This document shows, piece after piece, positions 11,891 through 22,330 of a DNA stretch of 64,000 bases. The first letter of the stretch is position 1. Each line of letters opens with the position of its first letter. Made by a program: the position numbers and the translations under genes. The stretch is taken from assembly GCA_002794775.1 (NCBI GenBank), contig NBAY01000023.1, positions 496,001 through 560,000 of the forward strand, in the 5' to 3' direction. The notes beneath the pieces are model-generated. The model saw only the letters and a list, made by a program, of their open reading frames with translations. It was not told the origin of the DNA and did not search any database. The stretch is from Porodaedalea pini. Taxonomy: Eukaryota; Basidiomycota; Agaricomycetes; Hymenochaetales; Hymenochaetaceae.

Positions 11891-12314
11891 TGTCATGGAC
11901 GCTTTTTAAATTATCTTATCTTATCATATCTTATCCATCCATCACTAATCACGCTTATTCCTGCTTACTCATTATTCATTACGCTCCTTCTCGCACTATC
12001 CTTACTCGCTGACCGATCCTATGATTTCATTATTCTATGAAGTTCCACGATGTTCTATCATCTATCCTTATGTAGTAGTTAATTCCCTGGTCCGTGCACA
12101 GCCGCTGAAGGGTATATAAGTAGGTAGTCTTCCTGTACTTATCCCCTAGTTTCGACCTGGTCAATTCTACCTGGCTACGTCCAGAAGCTGCTCCTTATCT
12201 CCGCGCTGTGTCAGTTCCCCCTGGCTCACCGCTCTCTCTCTTGTCTCCCTCCTCCTCTGACTGAGTTCCGCACGACCCGGCTACCATCTGCGTACCCGTA
12301 GTCCGTCGCTGACA
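11891..12314 (+). repeat. Element 1 left LTR
   Basis: 424 bp, TG..CA. TATATAA lies at 12113-12119 and the predicted transcript start is about 12148, at AGTTTCGACCT. Confidence 0.93.
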
Positions 12315-12316
12315 CA

Positions 12317-12327
12317 AGGTCGAAACT
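12317..12327 (+). promoter_or_regulatory. Element 1 self-primer binding site
   Basis: AGGTCGAAACT, two bases after the LTR, is the exact complement of AGTTTCGACCT at 12148-12158, about 35 nt downstream of the TATA box. This is the layout by which Tf1 of fission yeast primes reverse transcription from the 5' end of its own RNA. Use here is inferred. Confidence 0.75.
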
Positions 12328-13169
12328 TACCCCTACCGCCTTGCGCATTCTCAGTCACCAACGCCACGCTGGCTCTAAACATTCGCATCTCCTACCAACA
12401 ACGATCTCTCTACCGCGCTACCATCTACACCTTCACCTGTACCCCGCAAATCACTCTCACCATTGAACTATTCCTACTATCTATCATCATCACTCTCAAC
12501 CCTCATCTCATCCAACAACCTCAAAACCGACCACTACCTGTCCGTAACCCCGAACTCTAGACCAACATTCTCATCCGACGCGTCCGACGACTTGGACTGC
12601 GACCCCGACTACGATCGCTTCGACCCACACCTATTCTTAGATCGATCTCACGTGCATCGATCAGGCCGATACGTCGTTAATTCCTTACCTTCATTATTAA
12701 ACTCACTCGTTTCACAACCTGCCGTCCTCTTTCTATTCGATCAACTAGCGCTCGTTTGAGAGGGGGTAACGTTGAGTCCGACCCACTCGAGAGTAGCTAC
12801 CAGGCCTTGGGGGTGATCTTCGGAAAGGTCCCTTGGCGCCCGTTGGAGTCTTCACAGAGGAAGATCCGGGTTTGATCAGCAAGTGAAAGTTGACCACCAC
12901 ATCAGGAGTTTTGTTACAGCGCTCAATCAGATCCGCAGGCATCCGCACCACCTGTCGGCTGGCAGTGTTGTCTCTGATTTGAGCTGGCTCCACACCCATA
13001 CGCTCGACTGCCTGGATCAGCAGCACAGCGGTGGAATACACCACCAGAAGACACTGCTGACGCTGTCCTTGCACAACTACCACCCCTGACCGATGACGAC
13101 CTGGTACGCCTAGACGACGAGCTAGGAGCCCACCAACCACCCCACCCATCACCAACACCACCGCCTATC

Positions 13170-14255
13170 ATGGCAGAACCCCAAGCCCCAGCTGCGCCAG
13201 CAGCCGCAACTCCGACGATCTCAAACGACATGATGCAGGAGATCATCAACGCGCTACACGGCCTGGGATTACTCGCAACCCCCACGCCAGCAGCCGCAGC
13301 CGCACCTGTCCCTCCACCAACAAGCCGCAGTGGAGGAAGACATATTGCCAAACCCGAGGCGTTCAACGGGCGAGACTACAAGAAGTTCGAACGTGCCATC
13401 ACCCTTTACGTTGAAGCTAATGCAGAGGACTTCATGAACGACAAGGACTACTTCCTTTTCGTGTTGTCGTTCATGACGGAAGGCTCGGCCGCACTCTGAG
13501 CACAGAACTTCCTGGAAAGCATCAAGATGGACGGCTATCTGATCTTTTCGCTCGTCAGTCGCCAGAAGTTTAACGAACAGCTGGAGAAAGCGTTCGGAGA
13601 TCCGAACGAACGCATGAACGCCATGCAAAAATTGGATAGCTGGAAGCACACCCGAGACATCACAGCCGACCAATTCTTCCAGCAGTTCGACATCTATCGC
13701 CGTGCGGCAGGATACAACGATGACGCAAAGAATGACGACACCCTCATCCACAAACTGACGAAAGCCTTGGATAGAGAGATCGTATACCAAATCGAAATGA
13801 GTGACACGGTCCCAACCATGTACAAAGGCTGGCAAGAAAAAGCCATTCGATTCGACAATGCTAGACGTCAGATGAAGGCCATCGAACAAATGCGCGCTGC
13901 CCCGTCCAGACCTCAGGTGCTCCCACCAAAACCTACCCAGACGTTCACACCGAGAATCCCCGAAAGACGCGATGCCACCGGAGTCACATATGGAGGCATG
14001 GGGAAGCCGATGGACGTCTCACTCGAAGAGCTGAGGAAAGCCGGACTCTGCTACTACTGCAAGGAATCTGGACATCTACAGAGGAATTGCCCGATGCAGA
14101 AGAAGGTGATAAGGGCTGTGTTGATGGGGATGGAACCCCGAGAGAGAAAAGTCTGGGCAGACGAGACCGCGACGCTCAAGGAGTCAGACTTTGCGGAGGA
14201 AGAAGAGGAGGCGCTCTTTGAGCGGGAGTTGGATTTTGCGGAACCCCAGCAGTGA
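13170..14255 (+). pseudogene. Element 1 gag, one in-frame stop
   Basis: Capsid/nucleocapsid polyprotein. After an Ala/Pro-rich N-terminus come the retrotransposon gag domain (NGRDYKKFERAITLYVEAN, later ITADQFFQQFDIYRRAAGY) and one zinc knuckle CYYCKESGHLQRNC near the C-terminus. A TGA at 13497-13499 replaces the Trp seen in the sister family (SMWAQNY), so the copy is broken unless the stop is read through. The same frame is open further upstream (to about 13000), so the true start may be earlier. Gag ends at 14255, overlapping the pol frame, which is -1 relative to gag over 14222-14255. A short frame at 12463-12759 in the leader has no recognisable product. Confidence 0.85.
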
Positions 14256-17200
14256 ACACGGCACTGACTGGGATAGGTTCAGTTTCGGTTTTTCAAACGG
14301 CCATTTTTGATAATTCTATGGACTCTGTAGATAATTTAGATAAAATACAAAAAAATGTAAAAAGCAATGTCACTCGCAAAAATATTCCTTCTGTCCCTGT
14401 ACCAGTAGCTAGTAGTATAGATATGCCTATATGTAACAACACGTCTGCCTCATCATCTCGTCCTACTCCTGTGTCAAAAAATCATGTAAAACCCTGTTCC
14501 GAATCTTTTAATTCTATTTCTTCCTTGGCCGGAACTGAACCGAAATCCGTGAAAAATGAAAACTCGTCGAAACAAGCTGAGAGGAAGTCCTGGAGAGATT
14601 GCCCTGTCCCCTTTACGGCCCCATGGGTAGTACGGCATCTCAAAGAGGATAAACTCGAAAGTGCTTTAACAACTCTCCGAGTGTGGATGAAACAGCAGAG
14701 GCATGCTGAAGCGAATGAAGAGACAGTGCGTCAAATCATTGCGCTAGAAGAACCAGATGCCGTGGCAGCTGTTAGGGACCTGAGGGGTCCGAAACGGTTC
14801 GTAAGAGGGTCTCGGGGGCAACAGCTCATGGTACCGATTCTCCTTCAAACGACCGACACCGGTAACCAGTTCAAGGTAGACGCCCTACTGGACAGTGGCT
14901 GCACTGGCTCATGTATCAACCGATCCTTCGTCGAAAAGCATCAGATCCGGACAAAAAAGACACCCATCCCAATCCGAGTCTATAATGCTGACGGCACGCT
15001 CAACAAGGACGGCTTGATCACAGAGTTTGTGGAAATGCGCATGACAATTAAAGATCATTCGGAGCGCATCCACTTCGCGGTCACAGATCTAGGGAAAACA
15101 GATGTGTTCATCGGACATGAATGGTTAAAGCTGCACAATCCCAACATCGACTGGCAAAAATCAACGATCGAATTTGATCGATGCCCCAATGTATGCGGCT
15201 ATATCCGTAGTCTAGAGGACATTGATGCAGACCCTGACGAAAACCTTGATTTGGTGGAACTTGAAGACGGCGATCAGCTCTTCCTCTTCAATTGGGACAG
15301 GTACATTAAGTCCGATCCGAGAAAAGCGCTGAAGGTCAGACAACAGGTGCTCGAGGAAGTCCCGAACTATGTCAAAGAGTTCGCGGATGTCTTCAGTGAA
15401 CAGGAATTCGATCAGTTACCAGAGAGACGCCCTTGGGATCATGCTATTGAACTCAAGCCGGGATCAAAGCTCTCTGACTGTAAAATCTACCCGCTCAGCC
15501 CATCCGAACAGGTGGCACTGGACGAATTCCTCACCGAAAACTTGAGAACTGGCTGTATTCGTAACTCTCAATCTGAGATGGCATCCCCCTTCTTCTTCAT
15601 AAAAAAGAAGGATGGCAAGCTTCGCCCCGTACAGGACTATCGCCGGCTCAACGAGATGACGGTTAAGAACAAATACCCGTTACCTCTAATCCAAGAGCTC
15701 ATTGACAAAACGAAACAGGCGAAATTCTTCACGAAGCTTGACATACGTTGGGGTTACAATAACATTCGGATTCGAGAGGGCGACGAGCATAAAGCCGCCT
15801 TCAGGACAAACCGCGGTCTATTCGAACCAATGGTCATGTTTTTCGGTCTCACAAACTCACCGGCAACCTTCCAAGGATTCATGAACGAGATCTTCCGAGA
15901 ACTCGTCAATGATGGACACGTCATAGTCTACATGGACGACATCCTGATCTTCGCACGAACTCGCGAACATCATGACAAACTCGTCCGACAAGTCCTGGAA
16001 GTGTTGCGAGCAAACAAGTTGTTCTTAAAGCCAGAAAAGTGCAGCTTCGCTCAAGAGACCGTGAACTATCTCGGGCATATCCTCGGCAACGGACAGATTC
16101 GCATGGATCCAGCCAAAGTGGCGGGTGTAAAAGATTGGCCAGTGCCTAAGAACAAGAAAGAACTACAGTCTTTCCTTGGGTTCTGCAACTATTACCGCCG
16201 CTTCATCCTAGCATTCAGTCACTATGCGAAGCCCTTGACAGTGTTGACCGGAGATGTAGAGTGGAAGTGGGAGATGGAGCAACAGGAGGCCTTTGAACGT
16301 CTGAAACAGAAGCTCTGTGAAGAACCTGTACTCACAGTGCCTACTGATGACGGTCAATTTCGGGTGGAGGCTGATTCGTCGCATTTCGCTAACGGCGCCA
16401 TTCTGTCCCAATTCGTTGACGGAAAGTGGCATCCAATCGCATACCGATCGCAAGCGCTTAGCCAAGCAGAGCGCAATTACGAAATCTATGACAAAGAGAT
16501 GTTCGCGATCATGTGCGCACTGGATGACTGGCGACAATATCTTCTAGGGGCAACGCAAACCTTCGAAATCTGGTCGGATCACCTCAACCTCCAGTATTTC
16601 CGAAAACCCCAGAAGATTAACCAAAGACAAGCGAGATGGCTACAGGAGTTAGCGGACTACGACTTCAAACTGTTCCATAAACCAGGTGCCCTGATGACTA
16701 AGGCTGACCTCCTCTCGAGACGAGCGGATCATGAGAGGGGGGAGAACGACAATATCGACATTGTTTTGCTCAAGCCGGACTTATTTGTAAACGAAACACT
16801 GCTAGAAGCGCTGGATGCAGACTTCGTTAAACGAATTAAAAGGGTACGAAACAACAGGGACAGAGCAATTGTGAAGGCGTTAGAGCGGAAGGAACGAGAG
16901 TGGGAGGAAGAAGAAGGGTTGTTGATGTGGAAGGGCAGGATCTACGTGCCGAAAGACCATAAACTCCGAGAAGACATCATTCAAAACCATCACGACAGCA
17001 CGCTCGCAGGACACCCAGGACGCTACAAGACCCATGAGTTGATCACACGCAACTACTGGTGGCCGGGAATCCAACGAGATGTTCGAATGTATGTCGAGGG
17101 ATGTGATGCGTGCCAACGTACAAAGGCACACAGAGCGAAACCGCACAATCCTCTGAACCCAAACGAGATCCCGAAAGGTCCTTGGGAAATTGTCACAGCA

Positions 17201-18391
17201 GACCTGATCGGCGAACTACCCAAGTCCAATGGGCATAACGCAATCTGTGTCTTCGTTGACAGGTTCAGTAAACAGGTGCATGCGATCCCTACCTCAGTGA
17301 GCATAACGTCGGAAGGAATGGCGAGGCTCTACCGGGATCATGTCTTCAGGCTACACGGCATACCGCGCAAGTTTATTCATGACAGAGGATCACAGTTCGA
17401 GTCCAAATTCATGAACGAACTATACCGGTTACTGGGTATCGAGGGAAACCCGTCAACGGCATATCACCCACAGACAGATGGTCAGACAGAACGGATAAAC
17501 CAAGAGATTGAACAGTACCTTTGTCTCTTTGTTAACCACCATCAGTCGGACTGGGCGGAATGGCTTGCGCTAGCGGAATTCGCGTACAACGACAAAGAAC
17601 AAACGTCGACAGGAGCGTCACCCTTTTTCGTCAACCATGGGAGACACCCATATAAGGGCACGAATCCTAGACGCGAATCGACCAATGAGTCCGCTAAGCA
17701 GTTTGCCGACCGAATGGCCAAGATCAGGGAGGAAACTGAATCGGCGTTAAAGCATGCGGCCGAAACCATGAAGCGCTTCTATGACAGGACGAAGGGAGAA
17801 TCCATCGAGTATAAACCTGGGGAAAAGGTCATGCTCGAAGGAACTCACTTAAAGACAGATTGTCCTATGAAGAAGCTGGGAGATAAACGTTATGGGCCTT
17901 TCATTGTCGAAAAGAAAATCGGCACGTCAGCATATAGACTTAAACTTCCACGTACATGGAAAAAAGTCTATCCGGTTTTCAATGAAGTGCTCCTCTCCCC
18001 ATACCACGAGCCGCAGTATACGTCGCAAAAGCAGGATCTTCCACCCCCGCCCGAAATCATTGACGATGTGCTGGAATATGAGGTCGAAAAGGTTGTCGAC
18101 TCCAAACTTGTGCGAGGGAAGCTCAAATACCTTGTACATTGGAAAGGGTATCCGAACGAAGAACGCACCTGGGAGCCAATTGAGAATTTGACGAACTCTC
18201 AAGAGGCCATTGACGAATTTCATAAATCAACTCCCAGTGCTCCTCGCGCCCTCAACACCCTAGAGATGTCGCAGCTGAAGTTCCGACCCGTGTTTGAAAT
18301 GACGGAGCCTGAGAGACAGAAAGGAGTGGCACAGTGGTGGGCCGGTAAGTTCCAGGGTAGGGAACAAGGGCGATCGGGACGCTCGCCTTGA
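14252..18391 (+). CDS. Element 1 pol: protease, RT, RNase H, integrase, chromodomain
   Basis: A 1379-residue frame with all catalytic modules open. Aspartic protease LLDSGCTGS is near residue 212. Reverse transcriptase runs about 395-650 with the active-site motif VYMDDILIF near 559. RNase H begins at VEADSSHFANGAIL near 703. The integrase has the HHCC zinc finger (HHDSTLAGH..GCDACQ, about 913-952) and a catalytic core with D in TADLIGEL near 982, D in HDRGSQF and E in TERINQEIEQYL. A chromodomain at about 1275-1325 (KYLVHWKGYPNEERTWEP) would tether integration to modified chromatin. The frame opens at a GTG; the first ATG is 14318. Expression is probably by -1 frameshift or reinitiation from gag. 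Confidence 0.95.
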   Translation: MNTALTGIGSVSVFQTAIFDNSMDSVDNLDKIQKNVKSNVTRKNIPSVPVPVASSIDMPICNNTSASSSRPTPVSKNHVKPCSESFNSISSLAGTEPKSVKNENSSKQAERKSWRDCPVPFTAPWVVRHLKEDKLESALTTLRVWMKQQRHAEANEETVRQIIALEEPDAVAAVRDLRGPKRFVRGSRGQQLMVPILLQTTDTGNQFKVDALLDSGCTGSCINRSFVEKHQIRTKKTPIPIRVYNADGTLNKDGLITEFVEMRMTIKDHSERIHFAVTDLGKTDVFIGHEWLKLHNPNIDWQKSTIEFDRCPNVCGYIRSLEDIDADPDENLDLVELEDGDQLFLFNWDRYIKSDPRKALKVRQQVLEEVPNYVKEFADVFSEQEFDQLPERRPWDHAIELKPGSKLSDCKIYPLSPSEQVALDEFLTENLRTGCIRNSQSEMASPFFFIKKKDGKLRPVQDYRRLNEMTVKNKYPLPLIQELIDKTKQAKFFTKLDIRWGYNNIRIREGDEHKAAFRTNRGLFEPMVMFFGLTNSPATFQGFMNEIFRELVNDGHVIVYMDDILIFARTREHHDKLVRQVLEVLRANKLFLKPEKCSFAQETVNYLGHILGNGQIRMDPAKVAGVKDWPVPKNKKELQSFLGFCNYYRRFILAFSHYAKPLTVLTGDVEWKWEMEQQEAFERLKQKLCEEPVLTVPTDDGQFRVEADSSHFANGAILSQFVDGKWHPIAYRSQALSQAERNYEIYDKEMFAIMCALDDWRQYLLGATQTFEIWSDHLNLQYFRKPQKINQRQARWLQELADYDFKLFHKPGALMTKADLLSRRADHERGENDNIDIVLLKPDLFVNETLLEALDADFVKRIKRVRNNRDRAIVKALERKEREWEEEEGLLMWKGRIYVPKDHKLREDIIQNHHDSTLAGHPGRYKTHELITRNYWWPGIQRDVRMYVEGCDACQRTKAHRAKPHNPLNPNEIPKGPWEIVTADLIGELPKSNGHNAICVFVDRFSKQVHAIPTSVSITSEGMARLYRDHVFRLHGIPRKFIHDRGSQFESKFMNELYRLLGIEGNPSTAYHPQTDGQTERINQEIEQYLCLFVNHHQSDWAEWLALAEFAYNDKEQTSTGASPFFVNHGRHPYKGTNPRRESTNESAKQFADRMAKIREETESALKHAAETMKRFYDRTKGESIEYKPGEKVMLEGTHLKTDCPMKKLGDKRYGPFIVEKKIGTSAYRLKLPRTWKKVYPVFNEVLLSPYHEPQYTSQKQDLPPPPEIIDDVLEYEVEKVVDSKLVRGKLKYLVHWKGYPNEERTWEPIENLTNSQEAIDEFHKSTPSAPRALNTLEMSQLKFRPVFEMTEPERQKGVAQWWAGKFQGREQGRSGRSP

Positions 18392-18403
18392 AGGGGAGGG
18401 TCA

Positions 18404-18827
18404 TGTCATGGACGCTTTTTAAATTATCTTATCTTATCATATCTTATCCATCCATCACTAATCACGCTTATTCCTGCTTACTCATTATTCATTACGCTCC
18501 TTCTCGCACTATCCTTACTCGCTGACCGATCCTATGATTTCATTATTCTATGAAGTTCCACGACGTTCTATCATCTATCCTTATGTAGTAGTTAATTCCC
18601 TGGTCCGTGCGCAGCCGCTGAAGGGTATATAAGTAGGTAGTCTTCCTGTACTTATCCCCTAGTTTCGACCTGGTCAATTCTACCTGGCTACGTCCAGAAG
18701 CTGCTCCTTATCTCCACACTGTGTCAGTTCCCCCTGGCTCACCGCTCTCTCTCTTGTCTCCCTCCTCCTCTGACTGAGTTCCGCGCGACCCGGCTACCAT
18801 CTGCATACCCGTAGTCCGTCGCTGACA
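18404..18827 (+). repeat. Element 1 right LTR
   Basis: 424 bp, same length as the left copy. The differences I see (for example GATG/GACG, GCACAG/GCGCAG, CCGCGC/CCACAC) are transitions at CpG. Confidence 0.93.
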
Positions 18828-19997
18828 CTCGATCAACAGATCTAACAGATCTGTAAATACCCGTGTTCGTAATGTACGATGCATCTACTTTTCACTCCCA
18901 GGGGACCTTACCATCTGACCTTCCACTCTCTCAGTGAAAAACACTGTCCACACAGGCCTAAAGAGCAACCCGCTGTTTAAACACCTTGTTGTTTTGAATG
19001 TGGAATACACATCCAATAGCAACTTTCTTGTGGCATTCACTAATATCCACACAGATTTTGATGCTCAATACCACTCATTCGTCACCCAACTTAATTGCAT
19101 CATCAACATCAGTGGCGCAAAAGCATTCACACTATCACCACAGTTTAAGATGGTTATTCCTGGTGTCCCAGTCTTCAACAGGGATACCAAACTTATCTAT
19201 TTGGAGAAAGATTTGTTTGATGAAGTATCAGCACTTCCACAATTTGAAGGTTACAAATTCATGTTCCCACCTTGGTTCATGTCTTCTATTGAGCAACTTA
19301 ACAAACGAGACTTTTGCAATGTCTCCATCATTGTCAAGGATTCTGACTGCCTAGCTTTTGATCACTTTTTCCTCCACAACAATCATTTGGTCCCAGTCTT
19401 TGGGGTTATCCACCACCTCAAAGAAATGAAAGCCTGCCCCACAATCAATCAATGCAACAACTGTCACCATCTAGGTCACCCAGCATCCAAATGTTGATCT
19501 GTTGTGCAATGTGCGATCTGTTCTGAACCTCACCGCACTGCAGTCCATGTTGCCAAATGCGCACCATGCACCGCATCCAACAATCTACAGTGTGACCATT
19601 TTTCTCACTGCATTAACTGCCAGGGCAATCACAGTGCTCGGTCTTCTGACTGCCTCACTCACTGCAACTATTGTTCCCCATATTAATCTTCATGACAGAC
19701 ACAATATCCATCTTTTCTCTTAATATTCACAATTTATCTCCCACTTTCGATTACCTTTTACATTCCTTCTCTTCTACCTATTCAGCTCTGGACATTATAT
19801 GCTTTCAAGAAATCCCAGTTATTGAAAGAATTCTTCCTTCTAAATCTTCGGCAACAGGGGCTAAAGTTTTCAACTCTCGAAATTATGCTCCCTACACTTC
19901 TTTTTTACCTTCTGTAGTTGGCAAACCACGCTGCTGCACATACATTCATTCCTGCATCATCCACCAAGTAACCATGCATCACCCATTGTCTCCTTCA

Positions 19998-20433
19998 TGT
20001 CAGAACTCAAACTTTCACCTTTTCTTTTATTTTCCTTTTTACCATTTCCTTTACTTTAATCACTCCCTTTTCATTATATTTAACTACCTTTTCAATCATT
20101 TCCCACACTCCCTTACACCTGACCTTTATTCGTTCCATTCCACTCCTTTTATGTAATCTTAGACAATTGGGCAACCGGTTCTCACAAGGTGATCGCTGTA
20201 TATAAGGAAGAGGAATTGCATCTGAACACCTGTTCTGCTTTTCCTCTTACCTCTGCGACAACCTAGGTGAGACCACGTCCCCCTCCTGTAGTAGAGTACA
20301 TTGTATTAATCCTCCATGACAATCTAGCCTGAGTACAGCATGTTCCAAGTCCCCGCTTGAGTATAGCACATCCCAGACAACAGTCAGCCAAGGCCTGCCC
20401 AGTCCGAGTCATCTCCTGGACTCCCGCCTAACA
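19998..20433 (+). repeat. Element 2 left LTR
   Basis: 436 bp, TGTCAGAAC..CTAACA. TATATAA at 20199-20205; GTTCTGCTTTT at 20232-20242 is the predicted RNA 5' end. Confidence 0.9.
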
Positions 20434-20434
20434 T

Positions 20435-20445
20435 AAAAGCAGAAC
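20435..20445 (+). promoter_or_regulatory. Element 2 self-primer binding site
   Basis: AAAAGCAGAAC, one base after the LTR, is the exact complement of GTTCTGCTTTT at 20232-20242, 33 nt below the TATA box. The same pair occurs in elements 3, 4 and 5. Confidence 0.75.
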
Positions 20446-21113
20446 CCCACCCAGACTCATCCCCAGTGTATGTCATCGCTGTTGACTCACCTTCACTTGG
20501 TCTAGAGGAGCACTCCCCTTGATGGACTTGATGTGTAAACCCCCTAAACAACAACCCTCAACCCTGCCCAGACATTTTCGGATGTTTGTGTATTACATAA
20601 ACTTTCCAACCAACTTTTCCTGACCCTTACCACATTTGGACGCCAACTTGACCTTGGGCGAGTTGCCATCTTGATTAGGAAACCATCTCTCACCCTGGCT
20701 CTCTGCATCTCACTTTGGTGGAGGAGCCATCTGACTTGGACATGGGTAACACATCACATACAGTTGTCAACGTCATTGTCGATTGTTATCTCAGCAGCTT
20801 CCTTCTGTCTTGTCATCAAATTTGCCAACAAACCTGTCCTTCATCAGCATAACGTTCATCCAGATAACCAGCCCCTCCCTGTTCCCCCTCTGGTGTAGTC
20901 AACATAGATCTCACAGAGGAACAGCAATGGGCTCTCCCTTCCTCCTCACGCTACAACAACAAATGACATTCATATGTAGTGGACGATAGAAATCACATCA
21001 CCCATAACATCTGGTGGAGTGACACTAGGCATGCTTGGTATTCAACAGATGAACAAGGCCAATGAACTCGGTGGGCACCTTGACCTCCTTGTGCACCATC
21101 ATCACCAACAGTC

Positions 21114-22330
21114 TTGACATCATCAGTCATCCTCCCTAGCGAACCAGGAGGCTATTGTATGCCCTGTAGAGACTCATCACCACCAACTCCCTCTGAACAC
21201 CTGTCATGCATGCCAGTACCAACAATGTTGATGGGAGGCTTCAGCCAACAGCAGCTGGAACAGATCGTGGCAATTGTTGCAGGTGCCTTCACTCATCAAG
21301 TGACACATGCCCCCGCCACTCAGACTCCCTCGATTGATGTTGCCCAACCACACGAATTTGCTGGTGGCAATGATTACCTTGACTTCAGATGTGAAGTCAC
21401 TCTCTTTGTCTCGGTGAACCCTACAAAGTACCCCTCATTGTTGAGCAAAATCTACCTCACCCTCTCCTACCTCAAGGGTGGCAACACATCAATGTGGGCA
21501 CAGAACTATGTTGAGGAATTCACAATGACTGGCATTGTGAGTTTCATGGATAGCTGGACCAGGTTCCAGGAATGACTGGATGCCTCGTTTGACAACCCGA
21601 ACCGAAAGGAGAAGGCACTGGCAGAATTCTGGACCAAGGTTCAGAAGGACCTCACAGCCAATGAGTTCTTCCAGAAGCTCAACATAATCATCACGATGGC
21701 AGGTCTGATGGACAATGTCATCATCTGTGACCACCTGAAGTGCACGATGAACATCGAGGTGGTTCATGGAGTGTTGAGGTCGACACCAGGCCTGACGACA
21801 TACAATGACTGGAAGAAGAAGGCCATTGAGATTGACTGAGGTGAACAACAGATCCAGGCCATCCAATGAGGTCGCACATTCCCACCTCTACCATGCCCAC
21901 AGCAACAGCAGGCACCCTCGGCTTGCCATCCAGCAGTGGCCTCACACATCGACAAGCATGATGTGACAGGCATCACCTTTGGAGGCACTGGTCAGCCAAT
22001 GGACATCTCGATGAACGAGGTGCAATGATGATGGGCATGCTGGATCTGTGGCCAGCTGGGTCACTTTAAGGACAAGTGCCCACAGGGGAAGACAATAGTG
22101 CAGTGCATGCTGCAGATGATGGCACCAGGTGAACATCGCCTCCTCACTGACAAACTGGGCATGATGAAGGAGTCGGCATTTGAGGAAGTTGTAGACACTT
22201 GAAGGTCGACTGTGGAGGATTACGTAGAGGAGGAAGGCAATGACGAAGAGGTCATTGACTCGCAGGATTTTGTGAGTGGTCAGGCATAGCCATCAGGGCG
22301 ACTGACTGAGAAGAACAAGGGACTTTGAAT
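21114..22330 (+). pseudogene. Element 2 gag, multiple stops
   Basis: Same gag as element 4: GGFSQQQLEQIVAIV, the capsid region with YLDFRCEVTLFVSVNP and MWAQNYVEEF, then the zinc knuckle CWICGQLGHFKDKC. At least five in-frame TGA codons fall where element 4 has CGA or CGG, for example at FQE*LDASF and EID*GEQQI. Confidence 0.85.

Larger units (their letters stand above)
11891..18827 (+). mobile_element. Ty3/gypsy chromovirus, element 1, nearly intact
   Basis: A full-length LTR retrotransposon of 6937 bp with two 424-bp LTRs (TGTCATGG..GCTGACA), a CTCGA target duplication (11886-11890, 18828-18832), gag, pol and a purine tract GGGGAGGG just before the right LTR. Pol is open throughout and ends in a chromodomain. 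Gag has one visible stop in its main frame. LTR differences are few and nearly all at CpG. It interrupts LINE ORF1, and excision restores EGEISTVS/INRSNRS. Confidence 0.95.
7054..19686 (+). pseudogene. LINE ORF1 (gag-like, zinc knuckles), broken by four insertions
   Basis: The N-terminal piece (7054-7270) has a Cys-rich CEECKKDL..CVECDRN pattern. It continues at 8122-8542 and 9035 to about 9380. A Ser/Thr-rich region with SYAKAAQKKPK starts near 11767. After element 1 it continues from 18833 with RNVRCIYFSLPGDL. It ends in CCHC-type knuckles CNNCHHLGHPASKC, CAICSEPHRTAVH and CINCQGNHSARSSDC. The last two features fit the RNA-binding ORF1 of Tad/jockey-like elements. In-frame TGA codons occur after the MITE, at LPGDLTI and after the first knuckle, so it is inactive. 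Confidence 0.65.

Noticed and set aside
12463..12759. A separate gene in the leader of element 1
   Set aside because: Low-complexity Ser/Leu/Asp sequence in a frame different from gag, with no known domain.
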